A stretch of DNA of 12,896 bases from an uncultured Candidatus Melainabacteria bacterium (lineage in GTDB: Bacteria > Cyanobacteriota > Vampirovibrionia > Gastranaerophilales > Gastranaerophilaceae): the NCBI GenBank assembly GCA_934675685.1, contig CAKURL010000038.1, forward strand, positions 1 to 12,896, written 5' to 3'. A program made the position numbers and the translations under genes. The first letter of the stretch is position 1. Every line of letters begins with the position of its first letter. The notes beneath the pieces were generated by a model. That model made no database searches and had not been told where the DNA came from. It saw only the letters and a list, made by a program, of their open reading frames with translations. Below, piece after piece: positions 1-6,231 of this stretch.

Positions 1-1
1 C

Positions 2-379
2 ATCATTGCTTCAGGAAACACTCTATCTGATATTAGCTTTGAAAATGGGGATAGAGTCATTATAAATGCAAGAAGCCAGCAATATGACAGAAAAGGAAGT
101 TCCATGATGGCTTCCGGAAATGTTCATATTGTTTATGGAGATTATGTTGCAGACGGGCCTAAAGCAATCATGTATATAAATTCAAAGACAAATAAACCGG
201 AAAAAATCGTTTTTGTCGGAAGGTCTAAAATAGTTGAAAACAAAGTAAATTCTGTGGAAGCCGATAAAATCACAATGATTATTGCTCCGAAACATTTTGA
301 AGCAGAAGGGCGCGTGAAAACAAATATCGAACAAGGCACAGGAAACAAAAAACAAGACAAAATGGAGTTCAGTTTATAA
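2..379 (+). CDS. LptA/OstA-like LPS transport protein (C-terminal part)
   Basis: The gene is open at the left edge of the window; codons are read from base 2, giving 125 visible residues up to TAA at 377-379. They contain alternating beta-strand units of the OstA/LptA type: an ASGN-turn unit at visible residues 3-6 and again at 39-42 (ASGNVHIVYGDYVADGPKAI), then NSVEADKITM and HFEAEGRVKTNI. In LptA, LptC and the LptD N-domain such units build a beta-jellyroll that passes LPS across the periplasm to the outer membrane. The next two genes, lpxI and lpxB, make the lipid A part of that cargo, which supports the role. The stop lies 2 bases before lpxI, so they are almost surely co-transcribed. The N-terminus with any signal peptide or anchor is outside the window, so LptA cannot be told from an LptC-LptA type fusion. 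Confidence 0.65.
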   Translation: MIASGNTLSDISFENGDRVIINARSQQYDRKGSSMMASGNVHIVYGDYVADGPKAIMYINSKTNKPEKIVFVGRSKIVENKVNSVEADKITMIIAPKHFEAEGRVKTNIEQGTGNKKQDKMEFSL

Positions 380-381
380 AA

Positions 382-1203
382 ATGGAAAATTTAGTTTTAG
401 AACAAAAACAATGTTTAATAGCAGGCGACGGGCAATTGCCTGTTGAAATGGCAAAAAGCTCAAAGCAAAACGGGTTTGAAGTCGTTTGCGTGTCTTTATC
501 CAGCGACAACATTAAAGAATTAAAAAAACATTGCTCAAAAGTCGTGTCTTATGGCCCTGGGCAAATTGATTCAATTAAAAAATTCTTAATCGAAGAAAAC
601 GTAAAACAACTTACTTTCTTAGGAAAAGTTTCAAAAACAATGCTTGTAAAGCGCCCTAAGCTTGAAAAAACAGCAATTTCTTTGTTGAAAGAAATGAAGA
701 AATTAAATGATGACGCTATAATGCTCAAAATCGTGGAACAGCTTGAAAATATTGGAGTCACAATTTTGGATCAAACAATTTTTATCAAAAATTTAATGAT
801 TCAAAAAGGAGTTTTAACTAAAAATGCGCCTACTGAGCTTGAGATGGCTGATGTGGATTATGGCTTTAACATTGCAAAACAAATAGGCGGGCTTGACATC
901 GGGCAATCTGTTGTCATGAAAGATAGAATGATTATGGCAGTAGAAGCAATCGAAGGCACAGATAGATGCATCAAAAGAGGGTGCAAGCTTGCAAAAAGAA
1001 AAAATGCAATTGTTGTAAAAGTTTCTAAACCTCTTCAAGACAAGAGATTTGATATCCCGACGGTCGGGCTTAGAACGATTAAAACAATGAGAAAATATGG
1101 CGCTAAAGTTTTGGCTTTAGAAAGCGGAGAAACAATCATCGTGGAGCGCGACAAGATGGTTGAATATGCAAATAAGCATAATATCATAATTGTAGCTGTA
1201 TAG
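382..1203 (+). CDS. lpxI: UDP-2,3-diacylglucosamine pyrophosphatase LpxI
   Basis: LpxI (DUF1009 family) hydrolyses UDP-2,3-diacylglucosamine to lipid X and UMP at the cytoplasmic side, the fourth step of lipid A synthesis. It replaces the unrelated LpxH of E. coli. The 273-residue length is usual for the family. Visible landmarks are IAGDGQLP (residues 13-20) in the N-terminal domain, GKVSKTML (81-88), LNDDAI (108-113), EAIEGTD (188-194) and RFDIPTVG (222-229). Asp224 in the last motif matches the position of the catalytic Asp225 described for Caulobacter LpxI. The ATG lies 2 bases after the upstream stop. A GGAG at 364-367 sits about 14 bases upstream, rather far for a ribosome site, so translational coupling to the upstream gene is likely. 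The product feeds LpxB, encoded next. Confidence 0.93.
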   Translation: MENLVLEQKQCLIAGDGQLPVEMAKSSKQNGFEVVCVSLSSDNIKELKKHCSKVVSYGPGQIDSIKKFLIEENVKQLTFLGKVSKTMLVKRPKLEKTAISLLKEMKKLNDDAIMLKIVEQLENIGVTILDQTIFIKNLMIQKGVLTKNAPTELEMADVDYGFNIAKQIGGLDIGQSVVMKDRMIMAVEAIEGTDRCIKRGCKLAKRKNAIVVKVSKPLQDKRFDIPTVGLRTIKTMRKYGAKVLALESGETIIVERDKMVEYANKHNIIIVAV

Positions 1204-1219
1204 TTGAAAAAATAAAAAA

Positions 1220-2350
1220 ATGAAAAAAGTTTTTATAATCACAGGCGAATATTCGGCAGATAAGCATGCTTCTGGGGTTGTTCGAGAGTTAAAAAAGATG
1301 TATCCAAATGTCATAATTGAAGGCGTTGGGGAATCTAATCTTGAAGCCGAAGGAGTTAAGCTTTTTTTAAACCATGAAAAAATGGGGAAAATGGGACTTA
1401 GTTTTTCGACTATTTTCAACCATTTTATTATGGGCTATAAAATAATCAAATATTTAAAAACAGAATTTAAGCCGGATTTGGTTTTGCTTGTGGACTATGG
1501 GGCTTTTAACCTTCAAATTTCAAAGCTTCTTAAAAAAGCTGGCTTTAAAACTTTTTATTTTATTCCTCCTCAAATTTGGGCTTCAAGAAAACATCGCCTT
1601 AAAACCATAAAGAAAAATATAGATAGAGTTTTGACGATTTTTCCTTTTGAAAAAGAATTTTATGAAAAAGAAGGAATCCCGACTACCTTTGTGGGGCACC
1701 CGATTGTGTCAGAGTTGCCTGAATGTAACAATAAAGAAGAATTCTACAAAAAGCATAATCTCGACTTGAACAAAAAATTAATAGGGATTTTTCCTGGGTC
1801 AAGAATTTTTGAAATTAAATTTTTGCTTAAAATATTTTTAAAAGCTATAAAGCTAATTGAAGAAAAAAGAAAAGATATTCAATTTGTGTTTTCGCATGCG
1901 CTTAGCTTGAAAGACGACGCTTTTAAGGTTCCATATAAAACAATAAAAGGCGAAAACCACCAGCTTTTAGCTTATAGCGACGCTCTCGTTTTAGCTTCAG
2001 GCACAGTTGCCTTGGAAGCTGCGATTTATGAAACACCAATGCTAATCGCTTATCGCGGGCCATTATTTTTCTATTTAGTTTATCTTCTTGTAAGAAACAT
2101 TAAAAGAGCTTGTCTTGTAAATATAATCACAAATAAAGACTACGTTGATGAATTTTTGATGTATAAAGCAACGCCTGAAAACATCTCGAATTGCATTCAA
2201 GAAATTTTGGACAACCCTAAAAAAAGAGAATATATAATAGAAGGCCTAAAAAAGACAAAAGAAATGCTTTTAGGCGGCCATTGCGTGTATAATGTCGCAA
2301 AAATAATTAAAGAAGAATTGGAAAAAACTAAAACAGAGGAGAAAATATAA
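1220..2350 (+). CDS. lpxB: Lipid-A-disaccharide synthase LpxB
   Basis: LpxB (glycosyltransferase family 19) joins lipid X and UDP-2,3-diacylglucosamine into the disaccharide core of lipid A and acts at the inner membrane surface. The 376 residues match the normal length. Motifs in order: GEYSAD at 9-14 (family GE.SGD), VDYGAFN at 91-97, PPQIW at 116-120 (usually SPQVW), FPFEKEFY at 141-148, FVGHPI at 157-162, FPGSR at 191-195, and the donor-site segment SGTVALEAAI at 260-269. The start is fixed because an in-frame TGA lies at 1205-1207 and the family motif begins at residue 8. No Shine-Dalgarno sequence precedes the ATG; the 16-base spacer is nearly all A. Expression is probably coupled to lpxI. 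The last bases of this gene supply the ribosome site of pgsA. Confidence 0.95.
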   Translation: MKKVFIITGEYSADKHASGVVRELKKMYPNVIIEGVGESNLEAEGVKLFLNHEKMGKMGLSFSTIFNHFIMGYKIIKYLKTEFKPDLVLLVDYGAFNLQISKLLKKAGFKTFYFIPPQIWASRKHRLKTIKKNIDRVLTIFPFEKEFYEKEGIPTTFVGHPIVSELPECNNKEEFYKKHNLDLNKKLIGIFPGSRIFEIKFLLKIFLKAIKLIEEKRKDIQFVFSHALSLKDDAFKVPYKTIKGENHQLLAYSDALVLASGTVALEAAIYETPMLIAYRGPLFFYLVYLLVRNIKRACLVNIITNKDYVDEFLMYKATPENISNCIQEILDNPKKREYIIEGLKKTKEMLLGGHCVYNVAKIIKEELEKTKTEEKI

Positions 2351-2351
2351 A

Positions 2352-2960
2352 ATGAAGAAGAATTTAGCAAATATCATAACCTTATCAAGAATATTTTTTG
2401 TATTCATCGTGGTGGCACTTTTGTTTTCAAAAGAATGCGAAGTTTCTTATATCGTAGCTTTGGTTTTAAGCGCGATTTTGATGTGGTTTGATGGACTTGA
2501 TGGTTTTTTTGCTCGTAAATTTAATGTTTCTTCTAAATTTGGCGCTTTGCTCGACATCATGGGCGATAGAATTGTGGAGAATGTTTTTTGGATTAGCTTC
2601 TGCGCTCTTGGTTGGGTGAATGTTGCTGTTCCTATTATTGTTCTTTCAAGAGGAATAATCACGGATTCTCTTCGCACTTTGGCTTTCGAAAAAGGCTACA
2701 CAGCTTTTGGAAAAACAACAATGATGCAAGGAAAAGTTGCTAAATTCATCGTTGCTTCAAACTTTTCTCGCTTCACTTATGCCGTTTGTAAAGCGGTTGC
2801 GTTCTTTTTTATGATTTTAGGACATTTTCCAAAAGAATTCCAAAACCAAGATGTAATCTTAAAAATCGCAATCGTATGCACAATAATTTCTGTTGTTTTT
2901 TGTGTTTTAAGGGGGTTGCCTGTAATTTTTGAATCAAGAAGATTTTTTGAAGAAGTGTAA
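2352..2960 (+). CDS. pgsA: CDP-alcohol phosphatidyltransferase, probably phosphatidylglycerophosphate synthase
   Basis: This integral membrane enzyme most likely transfers a phosphatidyl group from CDP-diacylglycerol to glycerol-3-phosphate, the committed step to phosphatidylglycerol. The CDP-alcohol phosphatidyltransferase signature is complete at residues 47-72: D47-x2-D50-G51-x2-A54-R55-x8-G64-x3-D68-x3-D72, in the segment starting DGLDGFFAR. The opening MKKNLANIITLSRI resembles the PgsA N-terminus. The 202 residues hold several hydrophobic stretches (about 10-25, 33-46, 76-98, 143-157, 170-192). The ATG is one base after the lpxB stop, and a good Shine-Dalgarno GAGGAG (2336-2341) lies inside the end of lpxB, 10 bases away. 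The signature is shared by all family members, so phosphatidylserine or phosphatidylinositol-phosphate synthase cannot be fully excluded. Confidence 0.82.
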   Translation: MKKNLANIITLSRIFFVFIVVALLFSKECEVSYIVALVLSAILMWFDGLDGFFARKFNVSSKFGALLDIMGDRIVENVFWISFCALGWVNVAVPIIVLSRGIITDSLRTLAFEKGYTAFGKTTMMQGKVAKFIVASNFSRFTYAVCKAVAFFFMILGHFPKEFQNQDVILKIAIVCTIISVVFCVLRGLPVIFESRRFFEEV

Positions 2961-2970
2961 AACAAAAAAC

Positions 2971-2976
2971 GAGGGA
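2971..2976 (+). promoter_or_regulatory. Ribosome binding site selecting the TTG start of trmL
   Basis: GAGGGA lies just after the pgsA stop and 3 to 5 bases before the TTG at 2980. The spacing is on the short side. It agrees with where TrmL homologues begin and argues against the alternative TTG start at 2929. Confidence 0.6.
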
Positions 2977-2979
2977 AAT

Positions 2980-3450
2980 TTGAAATCTGAATTTTTAAAC
3001 ATTGTTTTATATGAACCGGAAATCCCACAAAACACGGGGAACATTGTCCGCTTGTGCGCTTGCATTGGGGCAAAATTATATCTTGTGGGAAAGCTTGGTT
3101 TTATCTTGTCTGATAAATATTTAAAGCGCGCTGGGCTTGATTATTGGGACAAAATGGAAATAGAACACGTTGACGAATTGGATACTTTAATTTCAGAAAA
3201 CAAAGATTCAAACTTTTATTATTTCACTACAAAAACAAAGAAAAAATACACTGATTTTGAATTTCAAAAAGGAGATTTTTTGGTCTTTGGGCCGGAGTCT
3301 CGAGGAATTCCGGAAGAAATTTTAAGAAAAAACATTGAAACTTGCGCGACAATTCCTATGAGAAAAGAGACAAGAAGCTTGAATTTGTCGAATTCTGTGG
3401 CGATTGCCGCTTATGAAGTTGTGCGCCAGTTTGGTGTGGATTTAAACTAG
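2980..3450 (+). CDS. trmL: tRNA (cytidine/uridine-34-2'-O)-methyltransferase TrmL
   Basis: TrmL is a SPOUT-class (SpoU/TrmH) enzyme that 2'-O-methylates the wobble nucleotide of tRNA-Leu isoacceptors using S-adenosylmethionine. From the TTG at 2980 the protein has 156 residues, close to the 157 of E. coli TrmL. It opens with LNIVLYEPEIPQNTGNIVRL (6-25), the TrmL hallmark. The knotted SAM-site motifs follow: VFGPESRGIP (102-111), ATIPM (123-127) and RSLNLSNSVAIAAYE (132-146). A longer reading from a TTG at 2929 would add 17 residues that overlap the end of pgsA, look unlike the family and lack a ribosome site. GAGGGA at 2971-2976 favours the TTG at 2980. The gene sits 19 bases after pgsA in the same operon. 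Confidence 0.9.
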   Translation: MKSEFLNIVLYEPEIPQNTGNIVRLCACIGAKLYLVGKLGFILSDKYLKRAGLDYWDKMEIEHVDELDTLISENKDSNFYYFTTKTKKKYTDFEFQKGDFLVFGPESRGIPEEILRKNIETCATIPMRKETRSLNLSNSVAIAAYEVVRQFGVDLN

Positions 3451-3467
3451 CCTAGATAGGAAAAAAT

Positions 3468-4379
3468 ATGACAACATCGCAAAATGCCAATATTCAAGTT
3501 TTAGGAAAAGAGATTATTTTAAAATTGCTCCCTCAAAGGGCGCAAAATTCTCACAAAGGAACATTTGGGCATGTTTTAAACATCGCAGGCTCAAGTTCTT
3601 TTTCAGGCGCTGCATATTTAAGCTCAATTGCAGCTTTAAAAGTGGGCGCTGGATATTCCATGCTTGCAAGTTGTTCTGATGTTGTGAATTTAGTAGCTTC
3701 CTATTCTCCGGATTTGACTTATTTGGATCTTGGGCAATCTCAATATGGAACAATTCCAAAAGACGCAATTAAAACCTTAAATTCAATTGCAAATTATGAC
3801 GTTGTTTCAATTGGTTGCGGCTTAAATACAGTAGGTGGCGTAGCTGATTTAGTTGTAAATTTCTTAAAAAAGAACAAAGGGGCTTATTTTCCTGTTGTGA
3901 TTGACGCAGATGCGATTAATATCATGGCTCAGCAAAAGAATTTTTCTTTTCCATTAAATTCAATAATCACTCCGCACCCATTGGAGCTTGCTCGTTTGAT
4001 GGGGCTTGATGTTGAAGAAATTCAACAAAACAGGGCAAAATGGGCTTGGGAAGCAAGCAAAGAGTTTGATTGCGTGGTTTTATTGAAAGGGCACGATACG
4101 GTGATATCTGTCCCAAGCGGAAAGATTTTTATAAACCATACAGGTAATTCTGCACTCGCAAAAGCAGGGACGGGAGATATTTTGTGCGGCATGATAGCCG
4201 GCTTTTGCGCTCAAGGGTTGTCTATTGAAGACAGCGCTTGTTGTTCTGTATTTTTGCATGGGCTTGCTGCAGAAATCGCTTCAAGAAATTTAACTCAATA
4301 TTGCGTTTTAGCAAGCGACATTTTAAAATATCTTCCTTTTGCTTTTAAAATGTTGTTTCAGCCTTTGAATAACGACTAA
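3468..4379 (+). CDS. nnrD: ADP-dependent NAD(P)H-hydrate dehydratase
   Basis: NnrD dehydrates S-NADHX and S-NADPHX, damaged hydrated cofactors, back to NADH and NADPH at the expense of ADP. The 303 residues form the ribokinase-like YjeF C-terminal domain only. Motifs: KGTFGHVLNIAGSSSFSGAA (30-49) with the family's glycine-rich N-terminal turn, VIDADAIN (144-151), ITPHPLELARLMG (167-179), LLKGHDTVI (205-213), and the phosphate-binding NSALAKAGTGDILCG (227-241) with its GTGD at 234-237. The NnrE epimerase domain, fused in E. coli and many other bacteria, is absent, so any epimerase must be encoded elsewhere. An AGG at 3458-3460 stands 7 bases before the ATG. It is the last gene of the operon, 17 bases after trmL, and converges on the next gene with a 7-base gap. 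Confidence 0.92.
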   Translation: MTTSQNANIQVLGKEIILKLLPQRAQNSHKGTFGHVLNIAGSSSFSGAAYLSSIAALKVGAGYSMLASCSDVVNLVASYSPDLTYLDLGQSQYGTIPKDAIKTLNSIANYDVVSIGCGLNTVGGVADLVVNFLKKNKGAYFPVVIDADAINIMAQQKNFSFPLNSIITPHPLELARLMGLDVEEIQQNRAKWAWEASKEFDCVVLLKGHDTVISVPSGKIFINHTGNSALAKAGTGDILCGMIAGFCAQGLSIEDSACCSVFLHGLAAEIASRNLTQYCVLASDILKYLPFAFKMLFQPLNND

Positions 4380-4399
4380 AAAGAAATTAAATTCTTTTT
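4378..4399. terminator. Possible weak bidirectional terminator between convergent genes
   Basis: An 8-bp perfect stem (4378-4385 with 4392-4399, loop of 6) ends in a T run on both strands. It covers the stop codons of nnrD and of the convergent glycosidase gene. The stem has only one G-C pair, so its strength is doubtful, but nothing else in the 7-base gap could end either transcript. Confidence 0.3.
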
Positions 4400-5730
4400 T
4401 CTTTGTTTTCTAATTTATTATCTAAGCTTGAAATTTGAACTTCAATATTGCTTTTGTTTTCTTTTACGATAAGAGCATTTGAAACAGCGACACCTTCTTT
4501 GTTTAAGGCAGAATTCACGATGTTGCCTTTAACAAAAAGAGTGCTTGAAGAGCCTCCATCGAAATTCATTGCATATTTGCAACCAAGGCTTTTCATCAAA
4601 CTCGCAAGTTCAAATAAGGTCATACCTACAGAAGCTTCTTCTCTTCCATCTATTGTGACTAAAACAAGAGACATATCTTCTCTGTAGCCTATTGCGCTTC
4701 TTGGGTTTTTGCCCGAAATTGCGTTTAGCTTTTGTGTTTTTACATCTACATAAATTTGAGAATTCTTAACCAAATATGGCCCTGCGGCAATGATATGGCT
4801 TGCTTTTTCAAAACCTTCTTGAAGATTTGCTTCTATATAAATTTCTCTATCTTTAATTAATTTTTTGATTAATTCTTTATTTGCCTGTAAAACGACTCCG
4901 CCTTGTTCGATTTTAATCGGGTTTGCACTCACTTTTTCTATTTTATTTCCTTTGATTAATAAATTCCAATTGTCGTTTTTGGCGATTGGAGAAAATTCTC
5001 CCCAAGAAGAAGTGTAGATAATGCTTTGAGAAAATAGCATTCTTGGTTGGTTTATGTTGTCGATTTTAAAAATGCCGGATTTAGACACGGCTTTGAGGTC
5101 AAAATCGATGTTATCCATTTTGAAATATGTATTTTTCATGCCATTTTGATAATCTTCAAAAATTCCAATCCCAACCCTGTTATAAATTGCGCCAGTTAAA
5201 ATTTCCCCATCTATCATTAAGGCGCCTAGCGGTACTCCTGTCTGCGGTTTGAAAAATCCCCCGTTTAAAGCTACAATTGCTCCTGAATTTTGAGCTATTT
5301 TTCTAACTGTTGATTTTGAATTCAATTTCGAACTTGCTGTTTTTGGCTTAATGCTTAAGTTTGGATTTGCTTTTGTGTTTATTTCTACAATATTTATTTT
5401 GATTGGCTTCGAGTTTATGTATTTTGTTTTTTTGATGTGAGCTATTCCTTTTGTGGGGAAATAGACTTTAGAATTTGGATACCTTGCTAAAATGTCATTT
5501 TTAAAATCAATTTCAGAGTATGCTATAGTTTGCCCTGTGTCTAAATTTTTGATAGTGTTTGAAGCAAAAAGCGGCTTCGTGAGCCCTAACAAGGCAATTA
5601 TAAGGCAAATTATAAATGAAATTATTATCATTCTGACCTTGAAAGTTTGCCTTGTTTTATTTTTTAAATAGTCGTTAATGTAGGCTTCATAGCAGTTATG
5701 CCTGAAGGAATCCGTATTTGAATTTAACAT
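4387..5730 (-). CDS. Membrane-anchored phosphodiester glycosidase (NAGPA-domain) family protein
   Basis: Of 447 residues, the C-terminal two thirds is a NAGPA/phosphodiester-glycosidase domain (formerly DUF2233), named after the enzyme that uncovers mannose-6-phosphate; bacterial members act on exported sugar phosphodiesters, mostly with unknown substrates. Motifs: VALNGGFF (153-160), VPLGALMIDGEIL (166-178), AAGPYLV (315-321), NPRSAIGY (342-349), VTIDGREE (358-365) and the signature MNFDGGSSSTLFVKG (388-402). Residues 1-33 are hydrophilic; 34-50 form one membrane segment before LFASN, so it is either an N-in signal anchor or a cleaved protein with a long n-region. An alternative ATG at residue 34 (base 5631) would give a classical signal peptide and has an AAGG nearby. 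A GTG at 5736 would add two residues. Its own promoter lies at 5763-5791. The catalytic domain should face the periplasm, and a role in envelope glycan or teichoic-like phosphodiester turnover is only a guess. Confidence 0.85.
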   Translation of the reverse strand: MLNSNTDSFRHNCYEAYINDYLKNKTRQTFKVRMIIISFIICLIIALLGLTKPLFASNTIKNLDTGQTIAYSEIDFKNDILARYPNSKVYFPTKGIAHIKKTKYINSKPIKINIVEINTKANPNLSIKPKTASSKLNSKSTVRKIAQNSGAIVALNGGFFKPQTGVPLGALMIDGEILTGAIYNRVGIGIFEDYQNGMKNTYFKMDNIDFDLKAVSKSGIFKIDNINQPRMLFSQSIIYTSSWGEFSPIAKNDNWNLLIKGNKIEKVSANPIKIEQGGVVLQANKELIKKLIKDREIYIEANLQEGFEKASHIIAAGPYLVKNSQIYVDVKTQKLNAISGKNPRSAIGYREDMSLVLVTIDGREEASVGMTLFELASLMKSLGCKYAMNFDGGSSSTLFVKGNIVNSALNKEGVAVSNALIVKENKSNIEVQISSLDNKLENKEKRI

Positions 5731-5762
5731 AAACACCGTAGTTTCTAGTATGCTCTACTTAT

Positions 5763-5791
5763 ATTTTATCACATTTTTAAAAACCCCTCAA
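5763..5791 (-). promoter_or_regulatory. Sigma-70-type promoter of the glycosidase gene
   Basis: On the minus strand the order is TTGAGG (5791-5786), a 17-base spacer, then TAAAAT (5768-5763) preceded by TGA, making an extended -10. Transcription would begin near 5756, leaving a leader of 20 to 25 bases. That places the GTG at 5736 and the ATG at 5730 inside the transcript. Confidence 0.6.
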
Positions 5792-6010
5792 CCCCTTATG
5801 GCACAAAGCTTTTAAGCCAATTTTTTAGTGTATAAAATACTATTTTTAAAACCCAAATTTCAGGCTTTCTTGAAAAAAAATTTAGATAAAGTGTGAAATC
5901 GACCATTAAGATATGTAACAAAGAAAATAAATTAAAAATAAATGTTAGAGATTTTTCAAAAGAGGGAATTATAAAAGTATCAAATCGCATACAAGGAGTT
6001 TTGTTTTATT
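5792..6010. other. Intergenic stretch without a supported gene
   Basis: This is the left part of a gap of about 500 bases between the divergent glycosidase and AI-2E genes. It is very AT-rich. A 64-codon minus-strand reading (5796-5990) has no ribosome site, a phenylalanine-rich composition and no recognisable motif, so I do not call it. I see no tRNA, rRNA or repeat. The right part of the gap (6015-6231) is described separately. Confidence 0.5.
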
Positions 6011-6014
6011 AGGT

Positions 6015-6172
6015 TGTTATAACATTTAACGAGGAAATTAAAAGACTTTTTCAAGGAGGTTATAAAAAAGATTTACACACCTACATTTTTCCTAACCTTT
6101 CCTTCCTTTCTATGTACCAAGTAGAAATTCCCTTTAAAACGCAGTTTTTTGTGTTTTGTGGGAATTTTTTTT
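6015..6172 (+). ncRNA. Candidate small RNA or leader with sequestered Shine-Dalgarno sequence
   Basis: An extended -10 (TG at 6015-6016, TATAAC at 6018-6023, no clear -35) could start a transcript near 6030. It would run about 140 bases to the terminator-like stem-loop at 6123-6172. Inside it, a perfect anti-16S sequence AAGGAGGT (6053-6060) is not followed by a usable start codon. It can fold into a hairpin: GGTTA 6058-6062 with TAACC 6093-6097, AAAAA 6065-6069 with TTTTT 6086-6090, and the upstream AAGG with CCTT 6101-6104. GAGGAAA at 6031-6037 competes for the pyrimidine strand at 6098-6104. No known RNA family is recognised. It could equally be a decayed gene start. Confidence 0.25.
6123..6172 (+). 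terminator. Intrinsic terminator-like stem-loop upstream of the AI-2E gene
   Basis: A 10-bp stem including one G-T pair (6123-6132 with 6160-6169; its core is AAATTCCC with GGGAATTT) runs into eight T residues (6165-6172). The 27-base loop contains a second 5-bp stem, AAAAC 6136-6140 with GTTTT 6153-6157. It would stop transcripts coming from the gap before the promoter of the AI-2E gene. Confidence 0.5.
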
Positions 6173-6192
6173 ATGCAAGAAAATAAAAAGAC

Positions 6193-6201
6193 TGTTATAA
6201 T
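6193..6201 (+). promoter_or_regulatory. Extended -10 promoter of the AI-2E family gene
   Basis: TG at 6193-6194, one base, then a perfect TATAAT at 6196-6201. No good -35 is visible at the right distance, as is common with extended -10 promoters. Transcription would start near 6208, about 24 bases before the TTG start codon. AGG at 6221-6223 then serves as ribosome site with an 8-base gap. Confidence 0.55.
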
Positions 6202-6231
6202 GAATTTGTGTATTTAATATAGGTAATTATT

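Noticed and set aside
5796..5990. 64-codon minus-strand reading frame in the gap before the AI-2E gene
   Set aside because: It has no ribosome site, no motif and a phenylalanine-rich composition typical of chance translation of A-rich DNA.
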